The notes under the pieces: generated by a model
Database searches by the model: none
What the model was told of the DNA's origin: nothing
Seen by the model: the letters and a program-made list of their open reading frames with translations, nothing else
Translations under genes and position numbers: made by a program
Part shown: in pieces, positions 62,490 to 64,000 of the stretch
How the letters are laid out: every line of letters starts with the position of its first letter
Numbering within the stretch: position 1 is the first letter of the stretch
Assembly (NCBI GenBank): GCA_964621905.1
Contig: CAZUNG010000015.1
Coordinates: 1-64,000, forward strand
DNA: 64,000 nucleotides
Origin: Ruminococcus_G sp964621905
GTDB lineage: Bacteria > Bacillota > Clostridia > Lachnospirales > Lachnospiraceae
Direction of reading: 5' to 3'

Positions 62490-63479
62490 TTAATGTACCT
62501 TTGCAGATCTTCTCTGTTTCACGATATCGATCAAAACAGCCGCCAGCAATACAAGCCCCGTGATGATCTGCTGCCAGTTTGCATTCAGACCGATAAATGG
62601 AAGACCGACTTTCAGCACCAGAATTACACAGGTACCGATGAAAATGCCGGGAATCGTTCCGTATCCGCCCGCTGCTGATACGCCGCCGACAATCGCACCT
62701 CCGATGGCATCCATTTCCATACCCGCGCCCTGCCCCGGCTGAATCGTGGGCGTGGCAGCCGCATACGCAATCGCAGCGACACCGGTAAATAACCCACAGA
62801 CCGCATAAACCATGACATGATAGAACTTAACGTTGACACCGGACAACATCGTTGCTTCCCTGTTGGACCCGATGGCAATCACATAACGCCCGAATTTTGT
62901 ACTGTTCAGCACATAACGCATAACAAACATTAAAATGAAAATCCAAAGAAACCCCGTCGGAATCAATATCCCGGCTTCTGTTTTGACTTTGAAAATATTA
63001 TGAAACCATCCGCCCGGCTGAGAAATCATCGGCCACGGAATCGCATAATTGTTTGCCACAAGAGATCCCGCCCCACGGACAATCATGCTGGTACACAGTG
63101 TGACCAGAAACGGCGGCAGATTCATAACCCCTACCAGAACACCGTTGGCAATACCGAAAATTCCTGCCACAACAAGAGTTACCAGTATTCCTACAATCAC
63201 CGGCGCCTCAAGAAAACGAACGACAGCGCCGCCAATTGCTGCGTATGCAACCAGCCCGGTTCCGATGGAAAGATCAACACCGCCTGTAATCAGCGTAAGC
63301 CCCACACCGAATGCCATCAACATGTAGAAATTCGCATAATCAAACATCGTAACCAGTGTTGTATACCGCGCAAACTGGGGATTCAGGCAGCTGAATCCCA
63401 CATACAGCAAAATCAATACGATAAATACAACAAATTCCTGGCTCGCTGCCAGTTTTCGAAACTTGCTTTTTTTATTCAT
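62490..63479 (-). CDS. Sugar ABC transporter permease (RbsC-like)
   Basis: A 329-residue BPD_transp_2-class permease with hydrophobic segments throughout, FDYANFYMLMAFGVGLTLITGGVDLSIG near the front and GGVSAAGGYGTIPGIFIG as coupling loop. The start at 63479 follows AGGAGGGG; a longer reading back to 63584 lies inside the ATPase gene. It belongs with the ATPase gene 10 bases upstream and probably the binding protein at 55281-56507. Confidence 0.92.
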   Translation of the reverse strand: MNKKSKFRKLAASQEFVVFIVLILLYVGFSCLNPQFARYTTLVTMFDYANFYMLMAFGVGLTLITGGVDLSIGTGLVAYAAIGGAVVRFLEAPVIVGILVTLVVAGIFGIANGVLVGVMNLPPFLVTLCTSMIVRGAGSLVANNYAIPWPMISQPGGWFHNIFKVKTEAGILIPTGFLWIFILMFVMRYVLNSTKFGRYVIAIGSNREATMLSGVNVKFYHVMVYAVCGLFTGVAAIAYAAATPTIQPGQGAGMEMDAIGGAIVGGVSAAGGYGTIPGIFIGTCVILVLKVGLPFIGLNANWQQIITGLVLLAAVLIDIVKQRRSAKVH

Positions 63480-63489
63480 AACGCCCCTC

Positions 63490-64000
63490 CTAAGAAATAT
63501 TTCTTGTTGCTTTGTCCATAATATTCTCCGAAGTAGCTTCCGAAATATCAATTTCTCCCTTAATTTCCCCTTCACACATAACAATAATCCGGTCGCTCAT
63601 GCGGAGAATCTCTGTCATTTCTGAAGAAATCATAATAATAGATTTTCCTTCCGAAGCCAGTTGATTTATCAGTTTATAGATCTCATTTTTGGCTCCTACA
63701 TCAATACCTCTTGTCGGTTCATCAAAAATAAGAATATCACAGTCACGCGCCAGCCATTTTGCGATGACAACTTTTTGCTGGTTACCTCCGGAAAGATTCA
63801 GAACCAGCTCCTCTGAACCCGGCGTCTTGGTTGCCAGTCTCTTAATATATTCTTCAGACACTTTATTTTCCGCTTTTTTATTAATCAAAAAACCGTTCAT
63901 ATAATTTTCAAGACATGCCATCGTTGTATTTTCCGCAATGGATCTTCCCACAACGACGCCGTACCGCTTTCTGTCTTCCGAAAGATAACCGATTCCGTAT
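63490..64000 (-). CDS. Sugar ABC transporter ATP-binding protein, C-terminal part (RbsA-like)
   Basis: The minus-strand frame is open to the window edge and reads YGIGYLSEDRKRYGVVVGRS, then LNLSGGNQQKVVIAKWLARD (signature), ILIFDEPTRGIDVGAKNEIY (Walker B) and a stop at 63490. This matches the second ABC domain of RbsA-type double ATPases. The remaining ~330 residues lie beyond the window. Confidence 0.9.
   Translation of the reverse strand, partial: YGIGYLSEDRKRYGVVVGRSIAENTTMACLENYMNGFLINKKAENKVSEEYIKRLATKTPGSEELVLNLSGGNQQKVVIAKWLARDCDILIFDEPTRGIDVGAKNEIYKLINQLASEGKSIIMISSEMTEILRMSDRIIVMCEGEIKGEIDISEATSENIMDKATRNIS

Noticed and set aside
1..64000. CRISPR arrays, tRNA or rRNA genes, prophage or integrase genes
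   Set aside because: None could be recognised; the only mobile-element trace is the dead IS3 fragment.

Overview
The window looks like a chromosomal segment of a gut-type, spore-forming anaerobe of the Clostridia, most probably Lachnospiraceae. Pointers are the AGGAGG-type ribosome binding sites, TTG and GTG starts, a T-box in front of ileS, a Mn-type CBS pyrophosphatase, a DUF1002 protein, NADP-type GdhA, many ribose-type sugar ABC systems and a sigma-G-like promoter in front of a tiny ORF. The species cannot be named from sequence alone. No tRNA, rRNA, CRISPR array or intact mobile element was seen.

Layout. 1-8.5 kb: end of a sugar ABC locus (partial first gene, URO-D-family protein, binding protein), an AraC regulator, a GH120 beta-xylosidase, a MATE pump and an orphan sugar-binding lipoprotein. 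8.6-14.3 kb: a complete ribose operon, transcribed leftwards as rbsR-rbsK-rbsD-rbsA-rbsC-rbsB, from a perfect TTGACA-17-TATAAT promoter with a LacI-type operator on the start site and a second palindrome inside rbsR. 14.5-15.3 kb: a deletion scar joining the front of a URO-D gene to the back of an alcohol dehydrogenase. 15.6-17.8 kb: ROK regulator plus fructokinase-like kinase. 17.9-20.4 kb: an AT-rich graveyard with a frameshifted lipoprotein, a decayed V8-like protease and a scrambled IS3 transposase. 20.5-26.4 kb: housekeeping genes (gdhA, flavin reductase, pyrophosphatase, S1 protein, hemolysin III).

26.4-36.4 kb: one long leftward catabolic operon. Racemase-like protein, zinc dehydrogenase, two paralogous sugar isomerase-like TIM barrels, a complete peptide/opine-type ABC importer and an AraC regulator. 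The enzymes suggest that the imported solute is a sugar or glycoside, not a peptide. 36.7-49 kb: tiny spore-type ORF, DUF1002, rsmA, a TPR/acidic/P-loop protein, glgP, T-box plus ileS, and an exonuclease. 49-53.8 kb: a heterodimeric ABC exporter with a divergent LysR gene.

54-64 kb: the most interesting region. A ribose-type ABC importer (ATPase, permease, binding protein) sits with an IolG-like dehydrogenase, two zinc dehydrogenases and a 513-residue protein made of two type I dehydroquinase-like domains. The first domain has lost the Schiff-base lysine and catalytic histidine. The second keeps them but lacks the usual C-terminal substrate-closing SAPGQ loop. The promoter carries two copies of ATGAAT-N8-ATTCAT, and a GntR/LacI-type regulator closes the cluster. 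I read this as a candidate cyclitol (or quinate-like) catabolic system that uses a repurposed dehydroquinase.
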